Origin: AP-16 sp036395835
Lineage (GTDB): Bacteria > Pseudomonadota > Alphaproteobacteria > Rhizobiales > Xanthobacteraceae
DNA length: 28,699 nt
Direction: 5' to 3'
Assembly: GCA_036395835.1 (NCBI GenBank)
Contig: DASWCW010000066.1
Coordinates: forward strand, 1 to 28,699
Translations under genes and position numbers: made by a program
The notes under the pieces: model-generated
Told to the model about the DNA's origin: nothing
Databases searched by the model: none
The model's input: only the letters and a program-made list of their open reading frames with translations
Shown here: positions 7,880 to 14,443 of the stretch, in pieces
How the letters are laid out: each line of letters begins with the position of its first letter
Numbering within the stretch: the first letter of the stretch is position 1

Positions 7880-7967
7880 GATGTTCCTCCGAACGCCGAT
7901 CGATCAGCTTGCCCGATCGCATGGGTGCGTGTCACTAGCCCGCATGGCCGCCAGGAGGGGCTCCGAA

Positions 7968-8294
7968 ATGGTCGCGACCGGGAATATGTTCGCCGATATT
8001 TCTCCGGGCGGCGCCGAGGAGCAGGTCACGCAATTGCTGCGGGCGCCGGCGCTGCGGATCGAGCGCATCGTTTCCCACGCGCATGCGAGCCCGCCGGGGT
8101 TCTGGTACGATCAGGATTGTGCCGAATGGGTTCTCCTGCTCCGGGGCGCGGCGATCCTCGGGCTCGAGGGGCATGCGGAACCGGTCCGGCTCGCAGCGGG
8201 CGATTACGTTCACCTTCCGGCCCACACGCGTCATCGCGTCGAATGGACCGACCCGGACCACCCGACCATCTGGCTCGCCGTGCATTATCGGTGA
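7968..8294 (+). CDS. Small single-domain cupin protein
   Basis: A 108-residue cupin_2-type beta barrel. Motif 1 is degenerate (CAEWVLLLRGAAILGLEG, residues 51-68, with Glu 53 as the likely ligand). Motif 2 is clear in GDYVHLPAHTRHRVEWT (78-94), with His 86 and His 89 as candidate ligands. The start at 7968 is preferred over the in-frame ATG at 7944, because AGGAGGGG ends about 8 nt before it. Such stand-alone cupins include phosphoribosylaminoimidazole-carboxylase-like and sugar- or acid-binding sensors; the substrate is unknown. It shares an 88-bp divergent region with the M24 peptidase gene. No signal peptide is seen, so a cytosolic location is expected. Confidence 0.85.
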   Translation: MVATGNMFADISPGGAEEQVTQLLRAPALRIERIVSHAHASPPGFWYDQDCAEWVLLLRGAAILGLEGHAEPVRLAAGDYVHLPAHTRHRVEWTDPDHPTIWLAVHYR

Positions 8295-8353
8295 TAACCG
8301 CATAGCTGAAATTATCCGGTGTTTTGGAGCGGAGAGCATTTGCTGATGCCCCT

Positions 8354-8392
8354 CGATTTACTCGAGACACCTCCCCCCTTGTCGGGGAGGCC
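8354..8392. repeat. Dispersed repeat copy (TTACTCGAGACxCCTCCCCCC)
   Basis: The segment TTACTCGAGACACCTCCCCC followed by a short CCCC/GGGG hairpin recurs, inverted, at 13306-13330, where the complementary strand reads TTACTCGAGACGCCTCCCCC. Both copies are intergenic. The repeat lies just before the start of the epimerase gene and includes its only GGGGAGG-like upstream purine run. Confidence 0.55.
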
Positions 8393-8404
8393 GCCTCGCC
8401 CGCC

Positions 8405-9325
8405 ATGCCCCTGATCGCGCTCACGGGCGGCACCGGATTCATCGGGCGATATCTGCTGCGCCAGCTCTCCAAGCGCGGCTATCGGCTGCGCGTCCTGCTA
8501 CGCCGTCCCAGCGTGCTGCCGGCGGAATGCGCGAGCGCGGTGGTGGGCGATCTCGCGCGGCCGCAGAACATGGCGGCGGCGCTGGCGGGCGCCGACGCCG
8601 TGATCCATTCGGCCGGCGTTTCCCACGAGATGTCCGGGCTGCCGGAGGACGACCATCGGGCGCTCAACACCGAGGCCACGATCGGCCTGGCGCGCGCGGC
8701 GCAGCGGGCGGGAGTTCGCCGTTTCGTGTTTCTCTCCTCGATCCGCGCGCAATCCGGGCCGACCGCCGCAAGCGTGCTCACCGAGGATTCCGAGCCGCAA
8801 CCCACCGACGCCTATGGCCGCTCGAAGCTCGCAGCCGAACAGGGTTTGGCACAGCTCGAGCTCGATTGGGTCGCGCTGCGCCCGGTGCTCGTGTACGGGC
8901 CCGGCGTCAAGGGCAATATGGCGCGGCTGATTGCGCTGGCGCGCTCTCCGTTGCCGCTGCCGCTCGGCGGGCTCGTCGCACGGCGCTCGTTGCTCTCGCT
9001 CGATAATCTCCTCGCGGCGATCGATCTCTTGCTCGGCGCGCCGGCACCGCTGCGGCGGCCGCTGATCGTCGCCGATCCCGGACCGCTGAGCATTCCAGAG
9101 ATGATCGCCGCGATGCGGGCCGGGCTCGGCCGCCGGCCCGGCCTGTTTCGCGTGCCGGCGCCGTTGCTCGAAGCGGCATTGCGTGCGATCGGGCGTTCGG
9201 AGACTTACGAGCGCCTCGCCGGCCCGCTGGTCGCGGATCCCGCGGCGCTTGCGCGGCTCGGCTGGACGGCGCCGGTCGCGACCGCGTCGGGATTGGAGCA
9301 GCTGATGCGGGGCGGCGACGCGTAG
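8405..9325 (+). CDS. NAD(P)-dependent epimerase/dehydratase (extended SDR)
   Basis: A 306-residue extended short-chain dehydrogenase with a Rossmann fold. The dinucleotide motif GGTGFIG is at residues 8-14, which fixes the start at 8405 because the protein begins directly with the first beta strand (MPLIALTGGTGF). The acidic GDL at 48-50, the Ser pair in FLSSIRAQSG (111-112) and the catalytic Tyr 137 and Lys 141 in YGRSK are all present, so it should be catalytically competent. LRPVLVYGPGVKGNM is the usual substrate-loop segment. The C-terminal third is variable, and the substrate (a nucleotide sugar, a quinone-related or lipid compound) cannot be assigned. Frame reading upstream of 8405 runs through repeat DNA and is not counted. 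Its TAG stop falls inside the next repeat. Confidence 0.9.
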   Translation: MPLIALTGGTGFIGRYLLRQLSKRGYRLRVLLRRPSVLPAECASAVVGDLARPQNMAAALAGADAVIHSAGVSHEMSGLPEDDHRALNTEATIGLARAAQRAGVRRFVFLSSIRAQSGPTAASVLTEDSEPQPTDAYGRSKLAAEQGLAQLELDWVALRPVLVYGPGVKGNMARLIALARSPLPLPLGGLVARRSLLSLDNLLAAIDLLLGAPAPLRRPLIVADPGPLSIPEMIAAMRAGLGRRPGLFRVPAPLLEAALRAIGRSETYERLAGPLVADPAALARLGWTAPVATASGLEQLMRGGDA

Positions 9326-9397
9326 CCCGGATGGAGCGCCCGGGAGCGGGCGCGAAATCCGGGATCCCGCATTCCGTTTCGCTCCATGCGGGCTACG
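9321..9397. repeat. TAGCCCGGATG-type palindromic repeat between convergent genes
   Basis: CGTAGCCC (9321-9328) and GGGCTACG (9390-9397) form the outer ends, and CCCGGAT (9326-9332) pairs with ATCCGGG (9357-9363). A shorter copy of the same family is at 11087-11117. The TAG stop of the epimerase (9323-9325) is part of the repeat, and the repeat ends 3 nt before the stop of the thioredoxin-like gene. Confidence 0.7.
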
Positions 9398-9400
9398 AGC

Positions 9401-9955
9401 TTACGCCGCCTTCCATTTGATGGAGCAACCCATCGAGGCGAACTGCGGCGCTGGCGCCGTCCCGGTCGACGCGATCGCGCGCATCGCCTCGACGAGCTCC
9501 TTGCGGGCACCGGCGGACCGCGCATTCATGCGGCCCTCGTCCAGCCGGCCGCGATATTTGAGCTTGTGCGCCGCGTCGTAGCCGAAGAAATCCGGCGTGC
9601 ACGCCGCCCCATAGACGCGGGCCACCGCCTGGTCCTCGTCGTGCAGATACGCAAACGGGAAACCGTGCGCTTTCGCGAAGCGCTGCATGTTGGGAAACGA
9701 ATCCTCCGGATAGGATTTCGCATCGTTCGAGCAGATCGCCACAAATCCGATGCCCTCGGCGTTGAGCGTGCGCGCGTCCGCCACCATCCGGTCGATCACC
9801 GCCTTCACGTAAGGACAATGATTGCAGATGAAGACGATCACCGTGCCGTTCGGGCCGGCGACGTCGGCGAATGCATAGGTGCGGCCGTCGGTCGCCGGCA
9901 GCCGGAAATCCGGCGCGGCCGTGCCGAGCGCAACGGGCGGGGGCGTTGCGGCCAT
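9401..9955 (-). CDS. Thioredoxin-fold protein (AhpC/TSA-like) with CNHC motif
   Basis: A 184-residue thioredoxin-like protein. It opens with GTAAPDFRLPATDGRTYAF, the usual peroxiredoxin/AhpC-TSA start, and then carries CNHC at residues 44-47 (VFICNHCPYVKA), the redox motif of the subfamily often annotated as thioredoxin family protein. The later segments VAICSNDAKSYPEDSFPNMQRFA and PFAYLHDEDQAVARVYGAACTPDFFGYD are typical of the same group. A Cys near 177 (MGCSIKWK) is also characteristic. No signal peptide is visible, so it is likely cytosolic. The start at 9955 is supported by AGGAGAGG about 6 nt upstream. Partner and substrate are unknown; a role in disulfide or peroxide handling is inferred from family only. 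Confidence 0.9.
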   Translation of the reverse strand: MAATPPPVALGTAAPDFRLPATDGRTYAFADVAGPNGTVIVFICNHCPYVKAVIDRMVADARTLNAEGIGFVAICSNDAKSYPEDSFPNMQRFAKAHGFPFAYLHDEDQAVARVYGAACTPDFFGYDAAHKLKYRGRLDEGRMNARSAGARKELVEAMRAIASTGTAPAPQFASMGCSIKWKAA

Positions 9956-10009
9956 GGTGGACCTCTCCTGATGAGGTCCAGCCTAGCACGACATTACATC
10001 GGCGGTGCG

Positions 10010-10170
10010 ATGCCGCCCCGGCCGACGTTCACGCGCGGCGCCACCAGCGTTCCGTTCCGACCAAGCTCGGCTTCAAGAACCCCAAGCACGTCATCGGGAT
10101 CACCGTTCTCCATCGCTACCCCGGCGGCTATTGGGAGGACCAGGGCTACAATTGGTTCAGCGGGCTGTAA
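10010..10170 (+). pseudogene. Remnant of a small gene broken by a 5-bp tandem duplication
   Basis: The last 38 codons (VPTKLGFKNPKHV to YNWFSGL, stop at 10168-10170) look protein-like, unlike the Arg/Ala-rich false frames around them. Their frame has no sensible start. An ATG at 10010 opens another frame (MPPRPTFTRGATSVP). The two frames join cleanly if one unit of the tandem GTTCC-GTTCC (10049-10058) is removed, giving a 51-residue product. This is an inference from two frames; the source gene is not recognised. It overlaps the 3' end of the ROK gene by 25 bp on the other strand. Confidence 0.35.
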
Positions 10171-11069
10171 GCATCGAGCGGCCAGAGCCAGGCGGCGCCG
10201 CGCACGCCGCTCGAATCGCCGTGCCGGGCGCGCACGATCGGCGTATCGATGCCGTCGGAGAACGCGTATCGCTCCACCAGCGCGGGAAGTTCCTCATAGA
10301 TCTGCGCGACATTGGAGAGGCCGCCGCCGAGCACGATCTTGTCGGGGTCGAGCACGTTGATCACGCCGGCAAGCCCGCGCGCCAGCCGATCCCGATAGAG
10401 CTCGAAACACGCGACCGCATCGCCATCGCCGCGAGTGGCGGCAAGCGCGATCGCTTCCGGCGTCAGCTTCTTGCCGGTGCGGTCGCAATAGTCTCGCGCA
10501 AGCCCCGGCCCGGCGAGGAAAGTCTCGATGCAGCCGGTCTTGCCGCAGTAGCAGGGCGGCCCCGGCCGTTCGTTCTCACGCGGCCACGGCAGCGGATTGT
10601 GGCCCCATTCGCCCGCGATGCGGTTGCGGCCCGTGATGGTTGCCTTGTCGACGACGAGACCGCCGCCGACGCCGGTGCCGAGAATGATTCCGAACACCAC
10701 GCTCGCATCCGCCGCCGCGCCGTCCACCGCTTCGGAAAACGCAAAACAATTGGCGTCGTTCTCCAGCCGGATCTCCCGCCCCAATCGTTTTGCGAGATCC
10801 CGGTCGAGCGGCTTGCCGTTGAGCCCGCTGCTATTCGAATTCTTGATCAGGCCGGTTTGCTTCGAGATCGCTCCCGGCGAGGCGATGCCGACGCTTCCGC
10901 GCCGGGAGGTCTCGCGTTCCACGAAGGCGACGAGGTCGCCGACCGCATCGAGGATGGCCGGATAGTCGCCGCAAGGCGTCGGCACGCGGCGGCGCACCAG
11001 CGTTTCGCCACGATCGTCGAGCGCGATCGCCTCGATCTTGGTCCCGCCCAAATCGATCCCGATGCGCAT
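10146..11069 (-). CDS. ROK family sugar kinase (fructokinase-like)
   Basis: A 307-residue ROK kinase that phosphorylates a hexose with ATP in the cytosol. The N-terminal phosphate loop is DLGGTKIE (6-13). The catalytic Asp is near 105 in ENDANCF, GTGVGGG is at 131-137, and the structural zinc site is His 157 plus CYCGKTGCIE (Cys 173, 175, 180), the full ROK signature CxCGxxGCxE. C-terminal VLGGGLSN completes the ATP lobe. The subgroup resembles N-acetylglucosamine/fructokinase (Mak-like) enzymes; the exact sugar is not shown. The last ten residues after GVRGAAWLWP look like an extension that runs into the broken gene on the opposite strand. The start at 11069 begins directly with the first beta strand, MRIGIDLGGT. 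No sugar transporter or regulator is adjacent. Confidence 0.93.
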   Translation of the reverse strand: MRIGIDLGGTKIEAIALDDRGETLVRRRVPTPCGDYPAILDAVGDLVAFVERETSRRGSVGIASPGAISKQTGLIKNSNSSGLNGKPLDRDLAKRLGREIRLENDANCFAFSEAVDGAAADASVVFGIILGTGVGGGLVVDKATITGRNRIAGEWGHNPLPWPRENERPGPPCYCGKTGCIETFLAGPGLARDYCDRTGKKLTPEAIALAATRGDGDAVACFELYRDRLARGLAGVINVLDPDKIVLGGGLSNVAQIYEELPALVERYAFSDGIDTPIVRARHGDSSGVRGAAWLWPLDAYSPLNQL

Positions 11070-11086
11070 CGATACGCGTGAGCCCT

Positions 11087-11117
11087 GTAGCCCGGATGGT
11101 GCGAAGCGAAATCCGGG
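11087..11117. repeat. Short copy of the TAGCCCGGATG repeat
   Basis: GTAGCCCGGATGG, then GCGAAGCGAA, then ATCCGGG. CCCGGAT (11091-11097) pairs with ATCCGGG (11111-11117). It shares its start and end words with the copy at 9321-9397. It sits between the stop of the GNAT gene (11134) and the start of the ROK gene. Confidence 0.6.
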
Positions 11118-11133
11118 CGCAGAGTACAGGTCA

Positions 11134-11724
11134 TCACGCCGCGTTTGCCAGCCCGGGTACCGGCAGCGTCTCGCGCGGCAGCGCAGTTCGCGAAAGCGCC
11201 AGGTCCTTCACGATGCGGACCAGCTTGGCATCGCGGGGCACGCCCGCCATGGCGAAGCCGGCCTTGCGCGCCAGCGCTTGCATCGCCTCGTTGGAGCGCA
11301 GCACGTCGCCGACGAGGTAGCGCGCACCGAGGCTCCGCGCCCGGCGCTCGAGATCGGCGAGCAACAGAGTGCCCAGGCCCTTGCCGCGAAAATCGTCCGC
11401 GACCGAGAGCGCGAATTCGCAATCGAGCCGATCGGGCGCCAGCGCATAGCGCGCCTCGCCGATCGGGCTCCATCCGCCGTCGATGCGAGTCTGGGCGAGC
11501 AGCGCCAGCTGGTTGCGAACATCGAGGTGCGTGACGCGCTCGATCTCGGCCGGCGGCAGCTCGCGCAGCGGACCGAAGAACCGATTGTAGCGTGCGTCCG
11601 GCGACAGCGCGCGGACATAGTCTTGCAGCGCCTCGGCGTCGCGCGGGCAAACCGGCCGCAGCATCACGCGTTCGCCGCCCGGCAAGCGCAGCGCGTGAAC
11701 GAGACGGGGCTCCTCGCGGGCCAT
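11134..11724 (-). CDS. GNAT family N-acetyltransferase
   Basis: A 196-residue single-domain GNAT. The acetyl-CoA loop is RGKGLG at 113-118, after the beta strand CEFALSVADDF. The segment LSPDARYNRFFGPLRELPPAEIERVTHLDVRNQLALLA (40-77) resembles the GNAT domain of Pat/PatZ-type protein acyltransferases, so a protein or amino-compound substrate is plausible but not shown. The start ATG at 11724 lies 5 nt after the stop of the DUF2917 gene, so the two are probably translationally coupled and form one unit. The frame is open further upstream across the DUF2917 gene, but that part is a shadow frame. The C-terminal 25 residues after about 170 are not part of the fold. Confidence 0.9.
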   Translation of the reverse strand: MAREEPRLVHALRLPGGERVMLRPVCPRDAEALQDYVRALSPDARYNRFFGPLRELPPAEIERVTHLDVRNQLALLAQTRIDGGWSPIGEARYALAPDRLDCEFALSVADDFRGKGLGTLLLADLERRARSLGARYLVGDVLRSNEAMQALARKAGFAMAGVPRDAKLVRIVKDLALSRTALPRETLPVPGLANAA

Positions 11725-11729
11725 GGCGC

Positions 11730-11999
11730 TCACGCCGCACGCCGAAGCTCGTGCCGCGCCAGGATCGTTCCCGGCTGCACCACCAGCACGGCGGGGCCGG
11801 AGAGCGCGGTTACCAGCGTGAGACCGGGCCGGTCGAGCACGAAGGATTCTCCCCCGTGGAGGATCTTGTCCTCGGGGTCGCCCGCCTGGGTGATCCAGAG
11901 ATCGCCGCCGAGGGATTTCACCTCGAGCCCGGCGCCGTCCTCGATCGGCAGCAATTCGCGCGCCTGCAGATGAACCGGGGTGTCGAGCGGACCAGCCAT
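11730..11999 (-). CDS. DUF2917 domain protein
   Basis: An 89-residue protein made almost wholly of the DUF2917 domain. Its core GGDLWITQAGDPEDKILHGGESF, then DRPGLTLVTALSGPAVLVV, reads like a small cupin-like beta barrel; no enzymatic function is established for the family. The start is set at 11999 rather than the in-frame ATG at 12017, because GAGGAGG lies about 6 nt upstream of it. It precedes the GNAT gene by 5 nt and is divergent from a LysR gene across about 140 bp. This arrangement suggests that the LysR protein controls the pair. Confidence 0.82.
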   Translation of the reverse strand: MAGPLDTPVHLQARELLPIEDGAGLEVKSLGGDLWITQAGDPEDKILHGGESFVLDRPGLTLVTALSGPAVLVVQPGTILARHELRRAA

Positions 12000-12055
12000 G
12001 GAAGCCTCCTCTTGCATGAGGGCGACGCATGCGGTTTCATGGGGGCATGCAGTCG

Positions 12056-12067
12056 AGTTGTTGAACT
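12056..12067. promoter_or_regulatory. Candidate LysR operator between divergent genes
   Basis: AGTT-GTTG-AACT is a perfect 4-bp dyad in the AT-richer centre of the divergent gap between the DUF2917 gene and the LysR gene, where LysR-type regulators usually bind. It is short, and no extended T-N11-A box was confirmed. Confidence 0.3.
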
Positions 12068-12138
12068 AAACCGCAGAGTAGTGCAGAGTTCGGCGCGGCT
12101 CAAACGATCCTTTTTCAGCCAATGCATGAGTTTTGGGA

Positions 12139-13077
12139 ATGGCAAGCAAGCGCTACGACCTGCCCCATCTGGCCTTCTTCCAGGGCTTCGAGGCCGCCGC
12201 GCGCACGCTGAGCTTCACCAAGGCGGCCGAGGAGCTGTTCATCACCCAGTCGGCCGTCAGCCGGCAGATCAAGGCGCTCGAGCAGCACCTCGGGCTAAGG
12301 CTGTTCGAGCGCCGGCCGCGATCGCTCCAGCTGACCGAAAGCGGGCAGGCGCTCTACCGGATCGCAACCGACGTGCTCGATCGGCTGCAGAGCGCGACCG
12401 ACCGGCTCAAAGCCGAGACCCGCGCGCGGCAGCTCTCCATCACCACGACCACGGGCTTCGCCTCGCTCTGGCTCATTCCGCGGCTGCGCCGGTTCACATC
12501 GCTCCATCCCGACATCGACGTGCGCATCTCGGCCACCACCGACGCGCTCAACCTCGAGCGCAGCCTGATCGATCTCGCCATCCGCTACTGCCGGCCCGAA
12601 ACCGTGCCGGAGGGCGCGGTGAAACTATTCGGCGCGGAGATGATCCCGATGTGCAGCCGTGCGCTGGTGCGCGACAAGGCGCGGCCGCTGAAAACGCCGC
12701 AGGACCTCGCGCATCACACTTTGCTGCATTTCGATTATGCCGGCGCGGAGACGATGTACATGGATTGGGGCACCTGGCTCACCGCGCTCGGCATCAGCGA
12801 CCTCAGACCCGCGGGCGCGCTGCACTTCAGCCAGTACGAGCAGATGATCCAGGCGGCGATCAGCGGACAGGGCGTGGCGCTCGGCCGTCAGCCGCTGCTC
12901 AACGATCTGATCGAAGCCGGCACGCTGGTCATGCCGTTCAAGCAGACGCTGGTGGGATCGCGGGCGTATTTCATCATCGAATCGCGGCTCTCCGCCGGCA
13001 AGCCGCACGTGCGCGAGTTCGCGCAATGGCTGGTGGCGGAAGCCGGCCGCGATGCCGGGCCGGCGCCGCGTGGGTGA
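12139..13077 (+). CDS. LysR family transcriptional regulator (GcvA-like)
   Basis: A 312-residue LysR regulator. The N-terminal winged HTH spans about 11-70, with the helix-turn-helix in LSFTKAAEELFITQSAVSRQIKALE (24-48), followed by the linker helix to about 90. The effector domain starts at ITTTTGFASLWLIPRLRRF and carries the GcvA-type segments LIDLAIRYC and SQYEQMIQAAISGQGVALGRQPLL. The start ATG at 12139 gives a normal N-terminus; a TTG two codons earlier is less likely. It is divergent from the DUF2917-GNAT pair. By the usual LysR rule it likely regulates that pair and itself, with an unknown effector. The C-terminal residues after about 300 are a non-conserved tail. Confidence 0.94.
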   Translation: MASKRYDLPHLAFFQGFEAAARTLSFTKAAEELFITQSAVSRQIKALEQHLGLRLFERRPRSLQLTESGQALYRIATDVLDRLQSATDRLKAETRARQLSITTTTGFASLWLIPRLRRFTSLHPDIDVRISATTDALNLERSLIDLAIRYCRPETVPEGAVKLFGAEMIPMCSRALVRDKARPLKTPQDLAHHTLLHFDYAGAETMYMDWGTWLTALGISDLRPAGALHFSQYEQMIQAAISGQGVALGRQPLLNDLIEAGTLVMPFKQTLVGSRAYFIIESRLSAGKPHVREFAQWLVAEAGRDAGPAPRG

Positions 13078-13133
13078 TGGGTGCAAGATCAAAACTTCGT
13101 TTGTGGATTTTGACCATGAGGGCCGCAATCGGC

Positions 13134-13306
13134 TCCCTCCCCCTTTGTGGGGGAGGGACGCGGGGGTGCCTGTTTGATTCAGCGACCTCCATACCCCCCT
13201 CCCGCCTCGCGCATGCCGCGCGAGGCGACCTCCCCCACAGCCGACATCGGATGTTTCCGATGTCGACCGGTTCATGACTGCCGAACCCGGGAACACCCGG
13301 GTTCGG
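13134..13306. repeat. Array of four different perfect hairpins in the LysR-L,D-transpeptidase gap
   Basis: In the 363-bp gap 13078-13440 four stem-loops follow in series: TCCCTCCCCC-TTTGT-GGGGGAGGGA (13134-13158, 10 bp); CGCCTCGCGC with a 5-nt loop and GCGCGAGGCG (13203-13227, 10 bp); CGACATCGGA-TGTT-TCCGATGTCG written in two halves at 13242-13251 and 13256-13265 (10 bp); and CCGAACCCGGG with loop AACA and CCCGGGTTCGG (13281-13306, 11 bp). All stems are perfect. No reading frame of merit lies here. The rest of the gap holds one dispersed repeat copy (13306-13330) and the presumed promoter of the next gene. Confidence 0.75.
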
Positions 13307-13330
13307 GGGGAGGCGTCTCGAGTAACCCGC
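13306..13330. repeat. Inverted copy of the 8354 repeat
   Basis: The strand opposite to the one given reads TTACTCGAGACGCCTCCCCC, which matches the copy at 8354-8392 except for one base in that word. It abuts the last hairpin of the array. Confidence 0.55.
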
Positions 13331-13440
13331 GAGCCATGCGAGCGGCGGAACCAGGTCCTAATTTCGCCCATTCCTGGTAGGATCAAACCGGTGATCCTCG
13401 GCGGGGGGCCGGTCCGTCCCAGTTCGGAGCGTGTTTGGCA

Positions 13441-14298
13441 ATGTTCGACCGTCGCGGTTTGGCTCTCGGCGTCATGCTGGTGGCGTTCGCGCCGCTGGCA
13501 TCGGCCCAGGATTGCGAGCAGTTCCCCTGGTCGTGCCAGGGACCATGGGCGCGCCCGGCCCCGTACCCGCGGCAGGCGTGGCCCGGATGGCAGCAGCGAT
13601 CGCCCGAATATGCGCCGCAGCCGCAATACCAGCGCCAGCGCCCGTGGCGGGACGAGCCGGAGCCGGCACGGCCGCGCGAGAGTGCGCGGCCGCCAGCGGC
13701 GCCGGTCGATCCTGCTGTGGTGCGGCAATACGCCGGCATGTACGCGGCGATCGAGGACGAGCCGTTCCCGATTCCGGCGATACAGCTCTCCGACGTCGAT
13801 CCGGCGTTTCTGCGCAAAAATGTCGCCTATTTCAGCCCCGAGCCGGCCGGCACGATCGTCATCGATCCGGCAAATCATTTCCTCTATCTGATCCAGGGCG
13901 GCGGCAAGGCGGTGCGCTACGGCGTCGGCGTCGGCCGCCAGGGGTTCAGCTGGTCCGGCAGCGCGACCATCCACGACAAGCAGGAATGGCCGGACTGGTA
14001 TCCGCCCAGGGAGATGCTCGCGCGCCAGCCCGAGCTGATGCGGCACATGAGCCAGCTGCGCAGCGGGATCGGCATGCCCGGCGGCCCGCGCAATCCGCTC
14101 GGCGCCCGCGCGCTCTACCTGTGGCAGGACAACAAGGACACCTTGTTCCGCATCCACGGCACCGTCGAGCCGTGGACCATCGGCAAGAACGTCTCCTCGG
14201 GCTGCATCCGCATGCTCAATCAGGACGTCATGGATCTCTACGAGCGCGCCCCGGTCGGCGCCAAGGTGGTGGTGCTGGGCTCGCGAGTAGCCAGTTGA
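13441..14298 (+). CDS. L,D-transpeptidase (YkuD domain), exported
   Basis: A 285-residue cell-wall enzyme that forms 3-3 (or protein) cross-links in peptidoglycan. A signal peptide covers about 1-23 (LALGVMLVAFAPLASA-QD). A Pro/Gln/Arg-rich spacer follows at 35-90, then the YkuD domain from about 137 (TIVIDPANHFLYLI) to the end. The catalytic motif is intact: His 239 in RIHGTVEPWTIG and SSGCIRM with Cys 255 and Arg 257. The ATG at 13441 is chosen; a TTG two codons earlier is better spaced from GGAG at 13426-13429, so the true start could be 13435. It lies downstream of a hairpin array. The next gene follows after a 133-bp dispersed repeat, so it is probably monocistronic. Confidence 0.94.
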   Translation: MFDRRGLALGVMLVAFAPLASAQDCEQFPWSCQGPWARPAPYPRQAWPGWQQRSPEYAPQPQYQRQRPWRDEPEPARPRESARPPAAPVDPAVVRQYAGMYAAIEDEPFPIPAIQLSDVDPAFLRKNVAYFSPEPAGTIVIDPANHFLYLIQGGGKAVRYGVGVGRQGFSWSGSATIHDKQEWPDWYPPREMLARQPELMRHMSQLRSGIGMPGGPRNPLGARALYLWQDNKDTLFRIHGTVEPWTIGKNVSSGCIRMLNQDVMDLYERAPVGAKVVVLGSRVAS

Positions 14299-14300
14299 CG

Positions 14301-14433
14301 CGTTCCCCGGACGCGGCGCAGAGCGGAGCGATGCGCCGCAGATGCGGGGTCCAGAATTTTGGAAGATTGCGCAATGGGTCCCGGTTCAGCGACGCAGCAC
14401 TTCGTGCTGCATCGCGCCCGGGACACGAGGGGA
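14301..14433. repeat. About 133-bp dispersed repeat, copy 1
   Basis: Starts CGTTCCCCGGACGCGGCGCA, has a middle word GGGGTCCAG and then GGGTCCCGG, and ends CGCCCGGGACACGAGGGGA. The copy at 26028-26160 has the same words in the same order and the same length. Each copy has two internal hairpins, of the GCGGCGC/GCGCCGC and GCAGCAC/GTGCTGC type. The final GAGGGGAG lies 9 nt before the next gene's ATG and can act as its Shine-Dalgarno sequence. Confidence 0.75.
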
Positions 14434-14443
14434 GAGTTTTCCC

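Noticed and set aside
7752..7967. Longer cupin protein starting at 7752 or 7944
   Set aside because: The upstream part overlaps the M24 gene antisense and is low complexity. The ATG at 7968 has the strong AGGAGGGG site.
13134..13306. CRISPR-like array
   Set aside because: The four palindromes differ in sequence and there are no equal spacers or repeated direct repeats.
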